Positions 34,101 to 43,833 are shown, numbered from the stretch's first letter. The stretch: 64,000 bases of DNA from Pseudomonas sp. N40(2020) (GCF_014472415.1 NZ_JACSZV010000028.1:1-64000); one strand, 5' to 3'. The notes: generated by a model from the letters alone, not told the origin. Made by a program: numbers and translations.

Positions 34101-34190
34101 TGTGGGAGCGAGCCTGCTCGCGAATACGATGTGTCATTCAACATTTATGTTGGTAGATACACCGCTTTCGCGAGCAGGCTCGCTCCCACA
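34101..34190. repeat. REPIN-like inverted repeat, TGTGGGAGCGAGCCTGCTCGCG family
   Basis: TGTGGGAGCGAGCCTGCTCG and its complement bound a 90-base element in the gap-hxuI space. Close copies at 39321-39409 and related ones at 24811, 29985, 42230, 43763 and 56522. Confidence 0.9.
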
Positions 34191-34233
34191 GGTTTCAATT
34201 TCAATTTGAAATCAAGGCTTGACCATACGGGCG

Positions 34234-34252
34234 GATGATAAGCATTATCATT
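34234..34252. promoter_or_regulatory. Fur box before the heme sigma gene
   Basis: GATGATAAGCATTATCATT contains a perfect ATGATAA-GCA-TTATCAT palindrome, the core of the Fur consensus. It lies about 25 bases before the sigma-factor start, as expected for iron repression. Confidence 0.8.
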
Positions 34253-34277
34253 CGCTTGAAATCGATCAGGTCACCCC

Positions 34278-34796
34278 GTGAGTCAATCACACTTCAACCA
34301 CGTCTTCCTCACCCAGCGCCTCTCGCTGCTGCGTACGCTGGAACGGATGGTCAACAATCACAGCACCGCTGAAGACTTGTTGCAGGAAACCTACCTGCGC
34401 GTGACGCGGGCGCTTAGCGAGCGGGCCATCGATCATCTGGAACCCTTTGTCTTCCAGACCGCACGAAATCTGGCGCTGGATCATTTGCGTGCGCGCAAGA
34501 TCCATTCGCGCACCATGGTCGATGACGTGCCGCAGGACGTGGTGCACAGCATCGCCGCCCCCGCCAGCAGCGCCGAAGACGCCGCCCACGCCGAACAATT
34601 GCTGGAGCGCCTGAACGTGAGCCTCAGTGAACTCAGCCCGCGTCAGCAGCAGATTTTCATCCTCAGCCGTTTGCACGGGCACAGCTACCAGGAAATCGCC
34701 GACGAATTGAATGTCTCGCTCAGCACCGTGCAGAAAGAACTGAAACTGATCATGACCATTTGCATAGGCGTCGCCGAGCGCTTGAATGGCGACTGA
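34278..34796 (+). CDS. hxuI: FecI-family ECF sigma factor of the heme uptake system
   Basis: A 172-residue iron-starvation sigma. Region 2 (HSTAEDLLQETYLRVTRA) and region 4 (LSPRQQQIFILSRLHGHSYQ then IADELNVSLSTVQKEL) are intact. With the following FecR and TonB transducer it matches the hxuIRA arrangement of P. aeruginosa; the symbol rests on gene order and the heme oxygenase neighbour. The start is GTG at 34278, and a Fur box is directly upstream. Confidence 0.8.
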   Translation: MSQSHFNHVFLTQRLSLLRTLERMVNNHSTAEDLLQETYLRVTRALSERAIDHLEPFVFQTARNLALDHLRARKIHSRTMVDDVPQDVVHSIAAPASSAEDAAHAEQLLERLNVSLSELSPRQQQIFILSRLHGHSYQEIADELNVSLSTVQKELKLIMTICIGVAERLNGD

Positions 34797-34921
34797 GACT
34801 GTAGGCTCTTTCTGTAAGTGCCAGGTTCGACTGCACTGATCATCGGGCTTTGTTACCCTTGCCCGACTTTTACGCTTCACTAAAAAAAACAGCCGTGCAC
34901 AGACACTGCCGAGGAAACACC

Positions 34922-35887
34922 GTGACGGACACCCACCGCTCGCCTTCGCCCGAATCGGCGCAGGATGCTGCACTTGCAATGGACCAGGCACTGGACTGGC
35001 TCATCGTACTCGGCAGTCCGAATGAAGAGCAGACCCGGCAGTTTCACGCGTGGCTGTCGGCTGATCCGTTGAATGCCGAGGCGTTTGCCAAGGCACAGGC
35101 GATCTGGGATGGCCCGCAAATCGCCCAATGCGCGCAAACCCTGGCTTTGCGACCTGCGAAAGTTACCGTCCTCAAGCGTCTGCGTCCGCACTGGAAACCG
35201 CTGGCCACCGCTGCGGTGCTGCTGCTCGGGTTGTTCAGCTTCAGTAATTTGCCGATGCGCTTGCAGGCCGATCACCTGACCATGGTCGGCGAACGCCAGC
35301 GCCTGCAACTGGAGGACGGCTCGAAAGTCCTGCTCAACACCAACTCGGCATTCTCCAGCACCATCAATGATCAGCAACGCGTCGCACGGCTGTATCAGGG
35401 CGAGGCGTTTTTCGAGATCGCCGGCAGCCGCAACCAACCGCTGGAAATCGATGCCGGCCCGGTCAAAGCCAGCGTGCATGACACTGCATTTGCCGTGCGC
35501 TATCTGGACGGCGTGGCGCAGGTCAATGTGCAGCGCGGCGATGTCGATTTGCGCGCCGCCCATAACGATGCCCGGGTGCGTCTCTCCGCCGGGGAAAGCA
35601 TCCGCATCGGCCCCAACGGTTTCGACCGCCCGGCCAAGCTCGACGCAAATACCGATCTGGCCTGGGTGCAAGGTCGACTGGTGTTCGAGAACTGCCCGCT
35701 GAATCAGGTGCTGGCCGAGCTGCGCCGCTACTATCCGGGTTGGATCATTAACACCAACGAGCAGTTGGCCGACGTCAACGTCACGGGTAACTACCGCCTC
35801 GATCAACCCCTCGACGTGGTGCGCTCCCTCGCTCACATCACCTCGGCGCGGCTGCAGGAATTCCCCGCGCTGGTGATCCTGAACTAA
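34922..35887 (+). CDS. hxuR: FecR-family anti-sigma factor
   Basis: A 321-residue anti-sigma/co-regulator. It has a cytoplasmic DUF4880-like start (ALDWLIVLGSPNEEQTRQFH), one membrane helix (TAAVLLLGLFSFSNL) and a periplasmic FecR domain (LQLEDGSKVLLNTNSAFS onward), ending in an STN-like segment that contacts the transducer. The start is GTG at 34922 after GAGGAAACACC. It follows the sigma gene by 125 bases, a longer gap than usual. Confidence 0.85.
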   Translation: MTDTHRSPSPESAQDAALAMDQALDWLIVLGSPNEEQTRQFHAWLSADPLNAEAFAKAQAIWDGPQIAQCAQTLALRPAKVTVLKRLRPHWKPLATAAVLLLGLFSFSNLPMRLQADHLTMVGERQRLQLEDGSKVLLNTNSAFSSTINDQQRVARLYQGEAFFEIAGSRNQPLEIDAGPVKASVHDTAFAVRYLDGVAQVNVQRGDVDLRAAHNDARVRLSAGESIRIGPNGFDRPAKLDANTDLAWVQGRLVFENCPLNQVLAELRRYYPGWIINTNEQLADVNVTGNYRLDQPLDVVRSLAHITSARLQEFPALVILN

Positions 35888-35904
35888 ATGAGAATTATTT
35901 TTAC
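35886..35904. promoter_or_regulatory. Weaker Fur-like box before the receptor
   Basis: AAATGAGAATTATTTTTAC is an AT-rich match to part of the Fur consensus, overlapping the anti-sigma stop codon and about 105 bases before the receptor start. Less convincing than the box at 34234. Confidence 0.5.
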
Positions 35905-36009
35905 TCGATAGCCGAAGCACGTACGTCTAGTTATAGCCAATGCAATTGATTCGCATCTTCGGACGCTAATCAGCACCTATAAAGATTCGTGCGACACGGA
36001 GCGCTATCG

Positions 36010-38595
36010 ATGTCCTCACGCCTTACCCGCCAGACCTCTTCCCCTTCCCGCGTATTGTCGCTGCTGACCGCTGCCATCCTCATGGCCGGTACGGCGCCGC
36101 TGCTGGCCGCCACCGAGCAACCGGCGCGCAACATGGGCGATTACTCGTTCGCCATCGGCCAGCAACCGCTGGTGTCGGCACTCAATGCCTTCACCACCGT
36201 CACTGGCTGGCAAGTCGGCTTGCCGGCAGAACTGGGTCAGGGCGTATCGTCGCCGGGCGTGCGCGGCTCGCTGCCACCGGAAAAAGCCCTTGAGCGCCTG
36301 TTGGTGGGGACCAACTTGAGCTTCCGCAAACTGAGCAACAACAACGTCGTGCTGGAAAAACGCAGTAGCAGCGGCGCACTGAATCTGGATCAGGTGACCA
36401 TCAGCGCCACCCGACAGGAACAGTCGGTGAACAGCGTGCCAAGTACCGTCACCGTGCACACCCGTGAAGAACTGGATCGCAACAACGTCAACACGATCAA
36501 GGATCTGGTGCGCTACGAGCCAGGTGTTTCCGTCGGCGGCGCCGGCCAGCGTGGCGGCATCAGCGGCTACAACATCCGTGGCATCGACGGCGACCGCATC
36601 CTCACGCAGGTTGACGGCGTCGAAGTACCGGACGGTTTCTTCAACGGCCCGTACGCCAAGACCCAGCGCAATTACGTTGACCCGGAAATCGTCAAACGCG
36701 TGGAAATTCTCCGTGGCCCGGCCTCGGTGCTGTACGGCAGCAACGCCATCGGCGGCGCCGTCAGCTATTACACACTCGATCCGGACGACATCATCAAACC
36801 CGGCAAAGACGTCGGCGCCCGCCTGAAAACCGGTTACAGCTCGGCCGATGACAGCTGGCTGAAATCCGCCACCGTCGCCGGCCGAGCCGATCAGTTCGAC
36901 GGTTTGCTCCACTACAGCCAGCGCGACGGCCACGAAACCGACTCCTATGGCAGCAACAACGGCACAGGCCTTGAGCGCACCGCCGCCAACCCGGAAGACG
37001 TCAAGGCAACCAACGTGCTGGCCAAGATCGGCTGGAACTACAGCGACGATTCGCGCCTTGGCCTGACCTACGAAAAGTACAAGGATGATCGCGACACCGA
37101 TCAGAAAAGTGCCTACGGCGGCCCGTACTTCAATGGCGCCCCGACCATTCCGAACAGCGTGCTGCCCGGCGGCATGTACCAGTGGCGCACCGGTAACGAC
37201 ACCATCACCCGTGAGCGTTTTGGCATTGAACACAGCTTCGCCCTCGACAGCCTGCTGGTCGACAACGTGAAGTGGAGCCTCAACCATCAGATCGCCAAAA
37301 CCGACCAGAGCACCGAAGAGTATTACTACCCGATCACCCGAAAAGTGCTGCGCACCCGCGACACGATTTACGAGGAAAAGCAGTGGGTATTCGATGCGCA
37401 ACTGGACAAGGCGTTCGCCATCGCTGACACCGATCACGTGCTGACTTACGGCACCACCATCAAGCAGCAGAAAGTCACCGGCTCGCGCAGCGGCGACGGC
37501 ACGTGCCTGGCGGTCGGTCGTGGCTGCACGGCGATTGGTGCAACCAGTACCGCTGACGTATTGGCCAAGGCCACTGACTTCCCGGACCCGACCATCAACA
37601 CCTACAGCCTGTTCGCCCAGGATCAGATCAGCTGGAACAACTGGACCTTCCTGCCGGGCCTGCGCTACGACTACACCCAGCTCAAGCCGCACATCACTCA
37701 GGAATTCCTCAACACCGTGAACGCTGACGGCACGGACACGGTCAGCGAGAAGAACAAGACCTGGCACAAAGTCTCGCCGAAATTCGGCCTGACCTACGCC
37801 TTTAACGACAACTACACCTGGTACGGTCAGTACGCCGAAGGCTTCCGCACCCCGACCGCGAAAGCGCTGTACGGTCGCTTCGAGAACAACACCACCGGTT
37901 ATACCGTGGCGCCGAACCCGGATCTGGAGCCGGAAAAAAGCAAAAGCTATGAAACCGGTCTGCGCGGCAATTTCGAGTCGGGCTCGTTCGATGTGGCGGT
38001 GTTCTACAACAAGTATCGCGACTTCATTAATGAAGACGCGGTGAAGCCGGGCGATGACGAACTGACCTTCCAGAGCAACAACATCAAGCACGCGACCATC
38101 AAGGGTGCCGAAGTCAAAGGACGTCTGAACCTGGACTCGTTCGGCGCGCCGCAAGGCCTGTACACCCAAGGCTCGATCGCCTACGCCTACGGTCGCAACG
38201 ACGACACCGGCGAGCCGCTCAACAGCGTTAATCCGCTGACCGGCGTGTTCGGCCTGGGTTACGACCAGGACAACTACGGTGGCCTGCTGAGCTGGACGTT
38301 GGTGAAGAAGAAGGATCGCGTCGACGACACCAACTTCAAGTCGCCGGATGGCGTCAGCAGCCAGTTCAAGTCGCCGGGCTTCGGCCTTCTTGATCTGACC
38401 GGGTTCTACAAAGTCACCGACGACATCACCGTCAGCGGCGGCATTTACAACCTGACCGACAAGAAATACTGGCTGTGGGATGACGTGCGCGGTTACGACA
38501 GCGTCGGCGAAGCCTCGGTGACGCAACCGGCCAACCTCGATCGCCTGACCCAACCGGGTCGCAACTTCGCGATCAATCTGATCTGGGACATCTGA
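36010..38595 (+). CDS. hxuA: TonB-dependent heme receptor/transducer
   Basis: An 861-residue outer-membrane receptor. A signal peptide is followed by an STN signalling domain (YSFAIGQQPLVSALNAFTTV ... about 45-115), then the plug (IKDLVRYEPGVSVGGAG, ILRGPASVLYGSNAIGGAVS) and a 22-strand barrel. FRTP and NPDL in AEGFRTPTAKALYGRF and VAPNPDLEPEKS are the heme-receptor FRAP/NPNL type. The STN domain couples it to the FecR/sigma pair. Start at 36010 (MSSRLTRQT) with GGAGC upstream. The heme ligand is inferred from motifs and heme oxygenase next door. Confidence 0.88.
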   Translation: MSSRLTRQTSSPSRVLSLLTAAILMAGTAPLLAATEQPARNMGDYSFAIGQQPLVSALNAFTTVTGWQVGLPAELGQGVSSPGVRGSLPPEKALERLLVGTNLSFRKLSNNNVVLEKRSSSGALNLDQVTISATRQEQSVNSVPSTVTVHTREELDRNNVNTIKDLVRYEPGVSVGGAGQRGGISGYNIRGIDGDRILTQVDGVEVPDGFFNGPYAKTQRNYVDPEIVKRVEILRGPASVLYGSNAIGGAVSYYTLDPDDIIKPGKDVGARLKTGYSSADDSWLKSATVAGRADQFDGLLHYSQRDGHETDSYGSNNGTGLERTAANPEDVKATNVLAKIGWNYSDDSRLGLTYEKYKDDRDTDQKSAYGGPYFNGAPTIPNSVLPGGMYQWRTGNDTITRERFGIEHSFALDSLLVDNVKWSLNHQIAKTDQSTEEYYYPITRKVLRTRDTIYEEKQWVFDAQLDKAFAIADTDHVLTYGTTIKQQKVTGSRSGDGTCLAVGRGCTAIGATSTADVLAKATDFPDPTINTYSLFAQDQISWNNWTFLPGLRYDYTQLKPHITQEFLNTVNADGTDTVSEKNKTWHKVSPKFGLTYAFNDNYTWYGQYAEGFRTPTAKALYGRFENNTTGYTVAPNPDLEPEKSKSYETGLRGNFESGSFDVAVFYNKYRDFINEDAVKPGDDELTFQSNNIKHATIKGAEVKGRLNLDSFGAPQGLYTQGSIAYAYGRNDDTGEPLNSVNPLTGVFGLGYDQDNYGGLLSWTLVKKKDRVDDTNFKSPDGVSSQFKSPGFGLLDLTGFYKVTDDITVSGGIYNLTDKKYWLWDDVRGYDSVGEASVTQPANLDRLTQPGRNFAINLIWDI

Positions 38596-38607
38596 TCCCG
38601 TCGAACT

Positions 38608-38647
38608 CACTGCGCGTGTTGATACGCCGCGCAGTGAGGCTTTTTTT
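38608..38647 (+). terminator. Terminator after the heme receptor
   Basis: CACTGCGCG (38608-38616) and CGCGCAGTG (38628-38636) form a strong stem, followed by seven T. It separates the receptor gene from heme oxygenase. Confidence 0.9.
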
Positions 38648-38707
38648 ACTGTCCGGCGCTATCCCGTTCGTCTCGTTATCAAGCGCCTCTTTTATCAAGG
38701 ACATGTC

Positions 38708-39304
38708 ATGACCACTTCGCAAAAAGCCCTGCGTTCGCAACGTCTGAACCAGATCACCCACGAGCCGCACAGCAAGCTCGACGCCCTGGTCAAAGCCCAC
38801 GCGCCATTCGAGACACGCGCCAACTTCGCCCGGTTTGTGGTGGCGCAATACCTGTTTCAGTCGGAACTGGTCGGTCTGTACAACGATGCCGAGCTGACAG
38901 AGATCGTCGCGGACTTGCCGGCTCGCTGCCGCGCTGAAGCCGCGAAGGCCGACCTGGCGGATCTGGACACTGAGGTCCCGGCGCCGGTTGCCGGCGCAGT
39001 GAAAAACCCGAGCACGGCCCGGGCACTGGGCTGGATCTTCGTCTCTGAAGGTTCGAAGCTCGGTGCTGCGTTCCTGATCAAACGCGCCGTGGCGCTGGAG
39101 CTGAGCGAAACCTTTGGTGCGCGTCATTTGGGTGAACCTGAAGGTGGACGCGCCGAGGGTTGGAAGCGCTTTGTCAAAACTCTCGACTCGCTGGAGTTCA
39201 GCGCCGAGGAAGAAGCTGAAGTGGAGCAAGGCGCGATTGACGCGTTCAACCGCTTCACCGTGTTGCTGGAACAGGCTTATGCCACCGAAGCAGAACTGGC
39301 CTGA
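38708..39304 (+). CDS. hemO: Biliverdin-producing heme oxygenase
   Basis: A 198-residue soluble enzyme that opens heme to biliverdin, CO and iron. The proximal-helix segment RLNQITHEPHSKLDALV carries His18 and His21, one of them the heme ligand (probably His21). The distal helix glycine region reads GWIFVSEGSKLGAAFL. This is the PigA/HemO type. It lies after the receptor but beyond a strong terminator, so it needs read-through or its own promoter; AAGGACATGTC precedes the ATG. Confidence 0.9.
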   Translation: MTTSQKALRSQRLNQITHEPHSKLDALVKAHAPFETRANFARFVVAQYLFQSELVGLYNDAELTEIVADLPARCRAEAAKADLADLDTEVPAPVAGAVKNPSTARALGWIFVSEGSKLGAAFLIKRAVALELSETFGARHLGEPEGGRAEGWKRFVKTLDSLEFSAEEEAEVEQGAIDAFNRFTVLLEQAYATEAELA

Positions 39305-39320
39305 AGCAACATCTATTCCT

Positions 39321-39409
39321 TGTGGGAGCGAGCCTGCTCGCGAAGACGGCAGCACATTCAACATTAATGTGACTGATCCACCGCTTTCGCGAGCAGGCTC
39401 GCTCCCACA
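39321..39409. repeat. REPIN-like inverted repeat after hemO
   Basis: TGTGGGAGCGAGCCTGCTCG at the left, complement at the right, very like 34101-34190 including the ACATTAATGTG middle. Confidence 0.9.
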
Positions 39410-39467
39410 TGGGAACTGCAACAACCTGTAAGATCTCCATTCCGCTTCAGAAGCCACCGCTGAGCCC

Positions 39468-39863
39468 ATGCCGCAACCCGCCTCCTCCAAACTCGCCCGT
39501 CTGCTGTTCGGCCTGCTGGCCTACCTCAGCCTCGGCATTGGCCTGATTGCCATCGTCGTGCCCGGCCTGCCGACCACCGAGTTCATCCTGCTCGCCGCCT
39601 GGGCCGCGACCCGCAGTTCGCCGCGTCTGAGTGCCTGGCTGGAAAACCATCGCCTGTTCGGGCCGATCCTGAGCAACTGGCGCAACGGCAAGATCATCGC
39701 GCGCAAAGCCAAAATCAGCGCCACAGTGAGCATGCTGCTGTGTGCGACGCTGATGCTGGTGATGCTCGATCACGGCTGGCCGGTCTATCTGGCGATTGCC
39801 GGGATGAGCCTGGGTAATCTGTGGATCTGGTCGCGACCGGAAACCTTGCCCACCCCTTCCTGA
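39468..39863 (+). CDS. YbaN/DUF454 inner-membrane protein
   Basis: A 131-residue protein with three or four membrane segments: LLFGLLAYLSLGIGLIAIVV, then the family core LPTTEFILLAAWAATRSSPR, and MLLCATLMLVMLD. It also shows WLENHRLFGPILSNWRNG, typical of DUF454. Function unknown, though members are often near heme or iron genes, as here (inference). Confidence 0.85.
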   Translation: MPQPASSKLARLLFGLLAYLSLGIGLIAIVVPGLPTTEFILLAAWAATRSSPRLSAWLENHRLFGPILSNWRNGKIIARKAKISATVSMLLCATLMLVMLDHGWPVYLAIAGMSLGNLWIWSRPETLPTPS

Positions 39864-40071
39864 ATCCGCGCAACAACACTGAAACTTCCCTGTAATTAAT
39901 CGCCTTTTCAGCACATTCCCCTGCGCAAACGTTTAGCACTGACCGTTCGTCGGCAAGCCGCTCATGCGCCCTCGCTCCGCGCCGATGAGCATTGCATGGC
40001 GCTGAATGGATTTGGCGAACCGGGTAGTTCATGCCCGACAGCCACCCGTTTATTCATTCGCGAGAACGCCC

Positions 40072-42210
40072 ATGTTCGACTCTCTCTCCATTCGCCTGAA
40101 AATCGTTCTGCTCTCCGGTCTGTGCCTGCTCGGTGTGGTTGCGCTGATCGTCGGCATGAACATTTACCAGACCAACCAGAACGACGAACTGGTCAGCAAC
40201 TCCAGCAGCAAGATGCTCACCGCCAGTGTGCAGAACCTGCTGCAAGCCAAAGCCGCCGAACAAGCGGTGCGGGTGCAGAAGACCTTCGGCGAAAGCCTGA
40301 CGGTCATCACCGCAGTGGCCGATCAGATCAAGGACATGCGCGTCATGGCGGCCAAGCGTTCGCTGGACGCTGGCGCTCTGCGTGAAGAGTTGAACCTGAG
40401 CCTGAAAACCGCGTTCGAGCGCAACGACAAAGTGCTCGGCATCTGGCTCGCCTTCGAACCCAATGGGCTGGACGGCAAGGACAGCGAATTCGCCAACGAC
40501 GCGGCCCGCCAGTCCAACGAAACCGGACGTTTTTCCACCTACTGGAGCCGCGCCGGCGGTGCCTCGCTGAACACGATCATGGTCGAAGATGACCTGACCA
40601 AGACCACCCTAAGCGTCAGCGGCACGCCGTACAACAGTTGGTACACCTGCCCTCGCGACAACAAGCGCACCTGCCTGCTCGACCCGTATGCCGATACCGT
40701 CGGTGGCAAGGAAATGCTCATGACGACCATTTCCGTGCCGTTGATCGTCGATGGTAAAGCCATCGGCGTGGCCGGCGTTGATATCGCCCTCGACGCCCTG
40801 CAAGCGGCGGCTGTGGACTCACAGCGCAACCTGTTCAACAACGCCGGGCACATGCTGATCGTCTCGGGCAGCGGCGTGTTGGCTGCGGACAGTTCGGATG
40901 CTGCCAAGGTCGGTAAAAAGATCGGCGACACCCTCGGCGCCGATGGCAAGGACGTGCTGCAACTGCTCGGCAGCGGCACGCCGAAGATTCTTGAACAGGG
41001 CGACCTGATCCGCGCCGTGTACCCGGTCGATCCGATTGGCAATTCGCGGGCCTGGGGCGTGGTCATCGACCTGCCGAAACAGGTGCTGCTGGCCGACTCG
41101 GTCAAACTGCAAGCGGTGCTCGACGATGCACAGGAAACCGGCGTGTTTACCGCACTGGCGGTGGCTGTTGTTGCCGGGCTGATTGGCTTGTTGCTGATCT
41201 GGCTCACGGCTTCCGGCGTCACGCGTCCGATCAACAGCGTCGCCGATATGCTGAAGAACATCGCCAGCGGTGAAGGCGATCTGACTCAGCGCTTGAACTA
41301 CAGCAAGCAAGATGAATTGGGCGAACTGGTGAACTGGTTCAACCGTTTCCTCGACAAGCTGCAACCGACCATCGCGCAGATCAAACAGAGCATCACCGAG
41401 GCGCGCGGCACCGCCGACCAGTCTTCGGAAATCGCCCGCCAGACCAGCGAAGGCATGCAGGTGCAGTTCCGCGAAATCGACCAGGTTGCCACCGCCTCCA
41501 ACGAAATGAGCGCCACTGCCCACGACGTTGCCAACAGCGCGTCGAACGCAGCCAATGCCGCCAAAGGTGCCGACCAGTCGGCCAAGGACGGCATGTCGAT
41601 CATCGAGCGCAGCACCCGCGACATCAATCAACTGGCCGATGAAGTCAGCAAAGCGGTGACCGAAGTCGAAGCGCTGGCAGTCAACAGCGAGCAGATAGGC
41701 TCGGTGCTGGAAGTGATCCGCAGCATCGCCGAACAGACCAATTTGCTCGCTCTCAACGCCGCCATTGAAGCAGCCCGTGCCGGTGAAAGCGGTCGCGGGT
41801 TTGCCGTGGTCGCCGACGAAGTGCGCAACCTGGCCAAGCGCACGCAGGACTCGGTGGAGGAAATTCGCGTGGTCATCGAGCGGATCCAGACCGGTACTCG
41901 CGGCGTGGTCGCGACCATGCATTCGAGCCAGACCCAGGCGCACAACAACGCCGGGCAGATCCGTCAGGCCGTGGATGCGCTGGGCAAGATCAGCGATGCG
42001 GTCACGGTGATCAGCGACATGAACCTGCAAATCGCCAGCGCCGCCGAACAGCAGAGCGCGGTGGCTGAAGAGGTCAATCGCAACGTTTCGGCGATTCGTA
42101 CCGTGACTGAAACCTTGACCGAGCAAGCCACGGAATCGGCAGCGATCAGCAGCCAGCTCAATGCCTTGGCGAGTCAGCAGATGAAGCTCATGGATCAGTT
42201 CCGCGTCTGA
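40072..42210 (+). CDS. Methyl-accepting chemotaxis protein with Cache-type sensor
   Basis: A 712-residue chemoreceptor. Helix 1 is near 10-30 (KIVLLSGLCLLGVVALIVG). A periplasmic Cache-type sensor of about 320 residues follows (FSTYWSRAGG, PYNSWYTCPRD, TTISVPLIVDGKAIGVAGVD). Helix 2 (ALAVAVVAGLIGLLLIWLTA), HAMP, then a signalling hairpin with EQTNLLALNAAIEAARAGE. Two periplasmic Cys (YTCPRDNKRTCL) may form a disulfide. The ligand is not readable. The start at 40072 gives the normal N-in helix. Confidence 0.88.
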   Translation: MFDSLSIRLKIVLLSGLCLLGVVALIVGMNIYQTNQNDELVSNSSSKMLTASVQNLLQAKAAEQAVRVQKTFGESLTVITAVADQIKDMRVMAAKRSLDAGALREELNLSLKTAFERNDKVLGIWLAFEPNGLDGKDSEFANDAARQSNETGRFSTYWSRAGGASLNTIMVEDDLTKTTLSVSGTPYNSWYTCPRDNKRTCLLDPYADTVGGKEMLMTTISVPLIVDGKAIGVAGVDIALDALQAAAVDSQRNLFNNAGHMLIVSGSGVLAADSSDAAKVGKKIGDTLGADGKDVLQLLGSGTPKILEQGDLIRAVYPVDPIGNSRAWGVVIDLPKQVLLADSVKLQAVLDDAQETGVFTALAVAVVAGLIGLLLIWLTASGVTRPINSVADMLKNIASGEGDLTQRLNYSKQDELGELVNWFNRFLDKLQPTIAQIKQSITEARGTADQSSEIARQTSEGMQVQFREIDQVATASNEMSATAHDVANSASNAANAAKGADQSAKDGMSIIERSTRDINQLADEVSKAVTEVEALAVNSEQIGSVLEVIRSIAEQTNLLALNAAIEAARAGESGRGFAVVADEVRNLAKRTQDSVEEIRVVIERIQTGTRGVVATMHSSQTQAHNNAGQIRQAVDALGKISDAVTVISDMNLQIASAAEQQSAVAEEVNRNVSAIRTVTETLTEQATESAAISSQLNALASQQMKLMDQFRV

Positions 42211-42229
42211 CCGCCACACCACAAAAACC

Positions 42230-42319
42230 TGTGGGAGCTGGCTTGCCAGCGATGTCGGTGGATCAGTCGATACATGAATTGACTGACACACCGCAATCGC
42301 TGGCAAGCCAGCTCCCACA
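42230..42319. repeat. REPIN-like inverted repeat, GCTGGCTTGCCAGCG type
   Basis: TGTGGGAGCTGGCTTGCCAG and its complement bound a 90-base element, the same family as 29985-30070. Confidence 0.9.
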
Positions 42320-42405
42320 GGGGGCAGCGTCCAGTCAACCGGGGATTTCATCTGACCCGACGAGTTTTTGCACTATCATCGCCCTCTCGCTCCGGAGGGC
42401 CTTCG

Positions 42406-43752
42406 ATGACTGATTTACTCACGTCCATTCAAGCCGCACTCGGCTTGTCGCACACGCCTGTTCCGTTCACCGCCAGCGGCGCCCTCCCCTCGGCGTTCGC
42501 CGTCACCGATCTGGCCTGCGCGAGTATTGCCGCTGCCGGGCAAGCGATCAGCGAACTGATCCAGCAACAAACCGCTCACCTGCCAAGCGTTGAAGTCGAC
42601 CGGCGTCTGGCCTCGTTCTGGTTCGCCACCTCGTTGCGCCCGATGGGCTGGGAGGTGCCGCCGTTGTGGGATCCGGTGGCTGGCGACTACGCGACCCGCG
42701 ACGGCTGGATCCGCCTGCACACCAACGCCCCTCATCACCGCGCCGCCGCTGAAAGCGTGCTCGGCGCCTGTGCCGACCGCGCAGCGATGGCGGCGAAAGT
42801 CGCGCAATGGGCGAGCAAGGATCTGGAGCAAGCGGTGGTCGACGCGAAGGGCTGCGCTGCCCAGATGCGCAGTTGGGCGCAGTGGCAAGAGCATCCGCAA
42901 GGGCTGGCGGTGAATGCCGAGCCGCTGGTGCACCTCATTGATCAGGCGGACGAACAGCGCAAACCGTGGCAAGGCTCGGTGGCGCAACCGCTGGCCGGGA
43001 TCAAGGTGCTGGACTTGACGCGGGTACTCGCCGGGCCCACCGCCAGCCGTTTTCTTGCAGGGTTTGGCGCTGACGTATTGCGCATCGATCCGCCGACCTG
43101 GAACGAACCGGGCGTGGTGCCGGAAGTCACCCTGGGCAAACGCTGCGCGCGACTGGATCTGCATGATCCGGCGGATCGCGCGGTGTTCGAAAACTTGTTG
43201 AAGGACGCCGACATTCTGCTCCACGGCTACCGCGCCGATGCGCTGGAACACCTTGGCTTCGGTGTCGAACGTCGCCGGCAACTGGCGCCGGGGCTGATCG
43301 ACGTCTGCCTCAATGCCTATGGCTGGAGCGGGCCGTGGCAGAACCGTCGCGGCTTCGACAGTCTGGTGCAGATGAGCAGCGGCATCGCCGAGGCCGGACA
43401 GCGCTGGAAGCAGGCTGACAAGCCGACGCCGTTGCCGGTGCAGGCGCTCGATCTTGCCACCGGGTATCTGATGGCGGCGAGTGCGATCAAGTTGCTGACC
43501 GAGCGTTTGCGCAGTGGTCGAGGCAGATCGGCACGATTGTCGCTGGCGCGTACCGCGAAACTGTTGATCGAGCACGGGCCGGGGACGAGTGAGGCGTTAC
43601 GAGCGGAGAATGAGCAGGATCAGAGCTTGGAGATTGAGCAGACACCGTGGGGGCCTGCGCACCGGTTGCAGGTGCCGGTGAAGATCAGCGGGACGCCGGT
43701 ACGGTGGGCGTTGCCGGCCACTGAATTGGGTTCACATCGACCACGGTGGTGA
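42406..43752 (+). CDS. CoA-transferase family III (CaiB/BaiF) protein
   Basis: A 448-residue protein. The family core is GIKVLDLTRVLAGPTASRFL, GADVLRIDPP, LLKDADILLHGYRADALEHL and DVCLNAYGWSGPW. An extra N-terminal half (about 1-180) resembles a degenerate copy of the fold. I could not confirm the catalytic Asp by eye. Substrate unknown. It is monocistronic between repeats. Confidence 0.8.
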   Translation: MTDLLTSIQAALGLSHTPVPFTASGALPSAFAVTDLACASIAAAGQAISELIQQQTAHLPSVEVDRRLASFWFATSLRPMGWEVPPLWDPVAGDYATRDGWIRLHTNAPHHRAAAESVLGACADRAAMAAKVAQWASKDLEQAVVDAKGCAAQMRSWAQWQEHPQGLAVNAEPLVHLIDQADEQRKPWQGSVAQPLAGIKVLDLTRVLAGPTASRFLAGFGADVLRIDPPTWNEPGVVPEVTLGKRCARLDLHDPADRAVFENLLKDADILLHGYRADALEHLGFGVERRRQLAPGLIDVCLNAYGWSGPWQNRRGFDSLVQMSSGIAEAGQRWKQADKPTPLPVQALDLATGYLMAASAIKLLTERLRSGRGRSARLSLARTAKLLIEHGPGTSEALRAENEQDQSLEIEQTPWGPAHRLQVPVKISGTPVRWALPATELGSHRPRW

Positions 43753-43762
43753 CCTTCTGACC

Positions 43763-43833
43763 GCTTTCGCGAGCAAGCTCTCTCCCACAGGAGGGACGCA
43801 TTTCAAATGTGGCAGCGAGCCTGCTCGCGAAGA
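43763..43833. repeat. Short, diverged REPIN-like inverted repeat
   Basis: CTTTCGCGAGCAAGCTCTCT (left) faces TGTGGCAGCGAGCCTGCTCG (right), with several mismatches and a shortened middle. Appears to be a degenerate member of the same family. Confidence 0.75.

Noticed and set aside
34843..34866. TCGGGC/GCCCGA hairpin as a terminator between hxuI and hxuR
   Set aside because: The loop is long and the T tract weak (CTTTTAC). The genes are expected to be co-transcribed, so this is at most an attenuator.
36016..38610. An 864-codon open frame antisense to the heme receptor
   Set aside because: Same explanation: the plus strand has signal peptide, STN, plug and barrel motifs; the minus frame has none.
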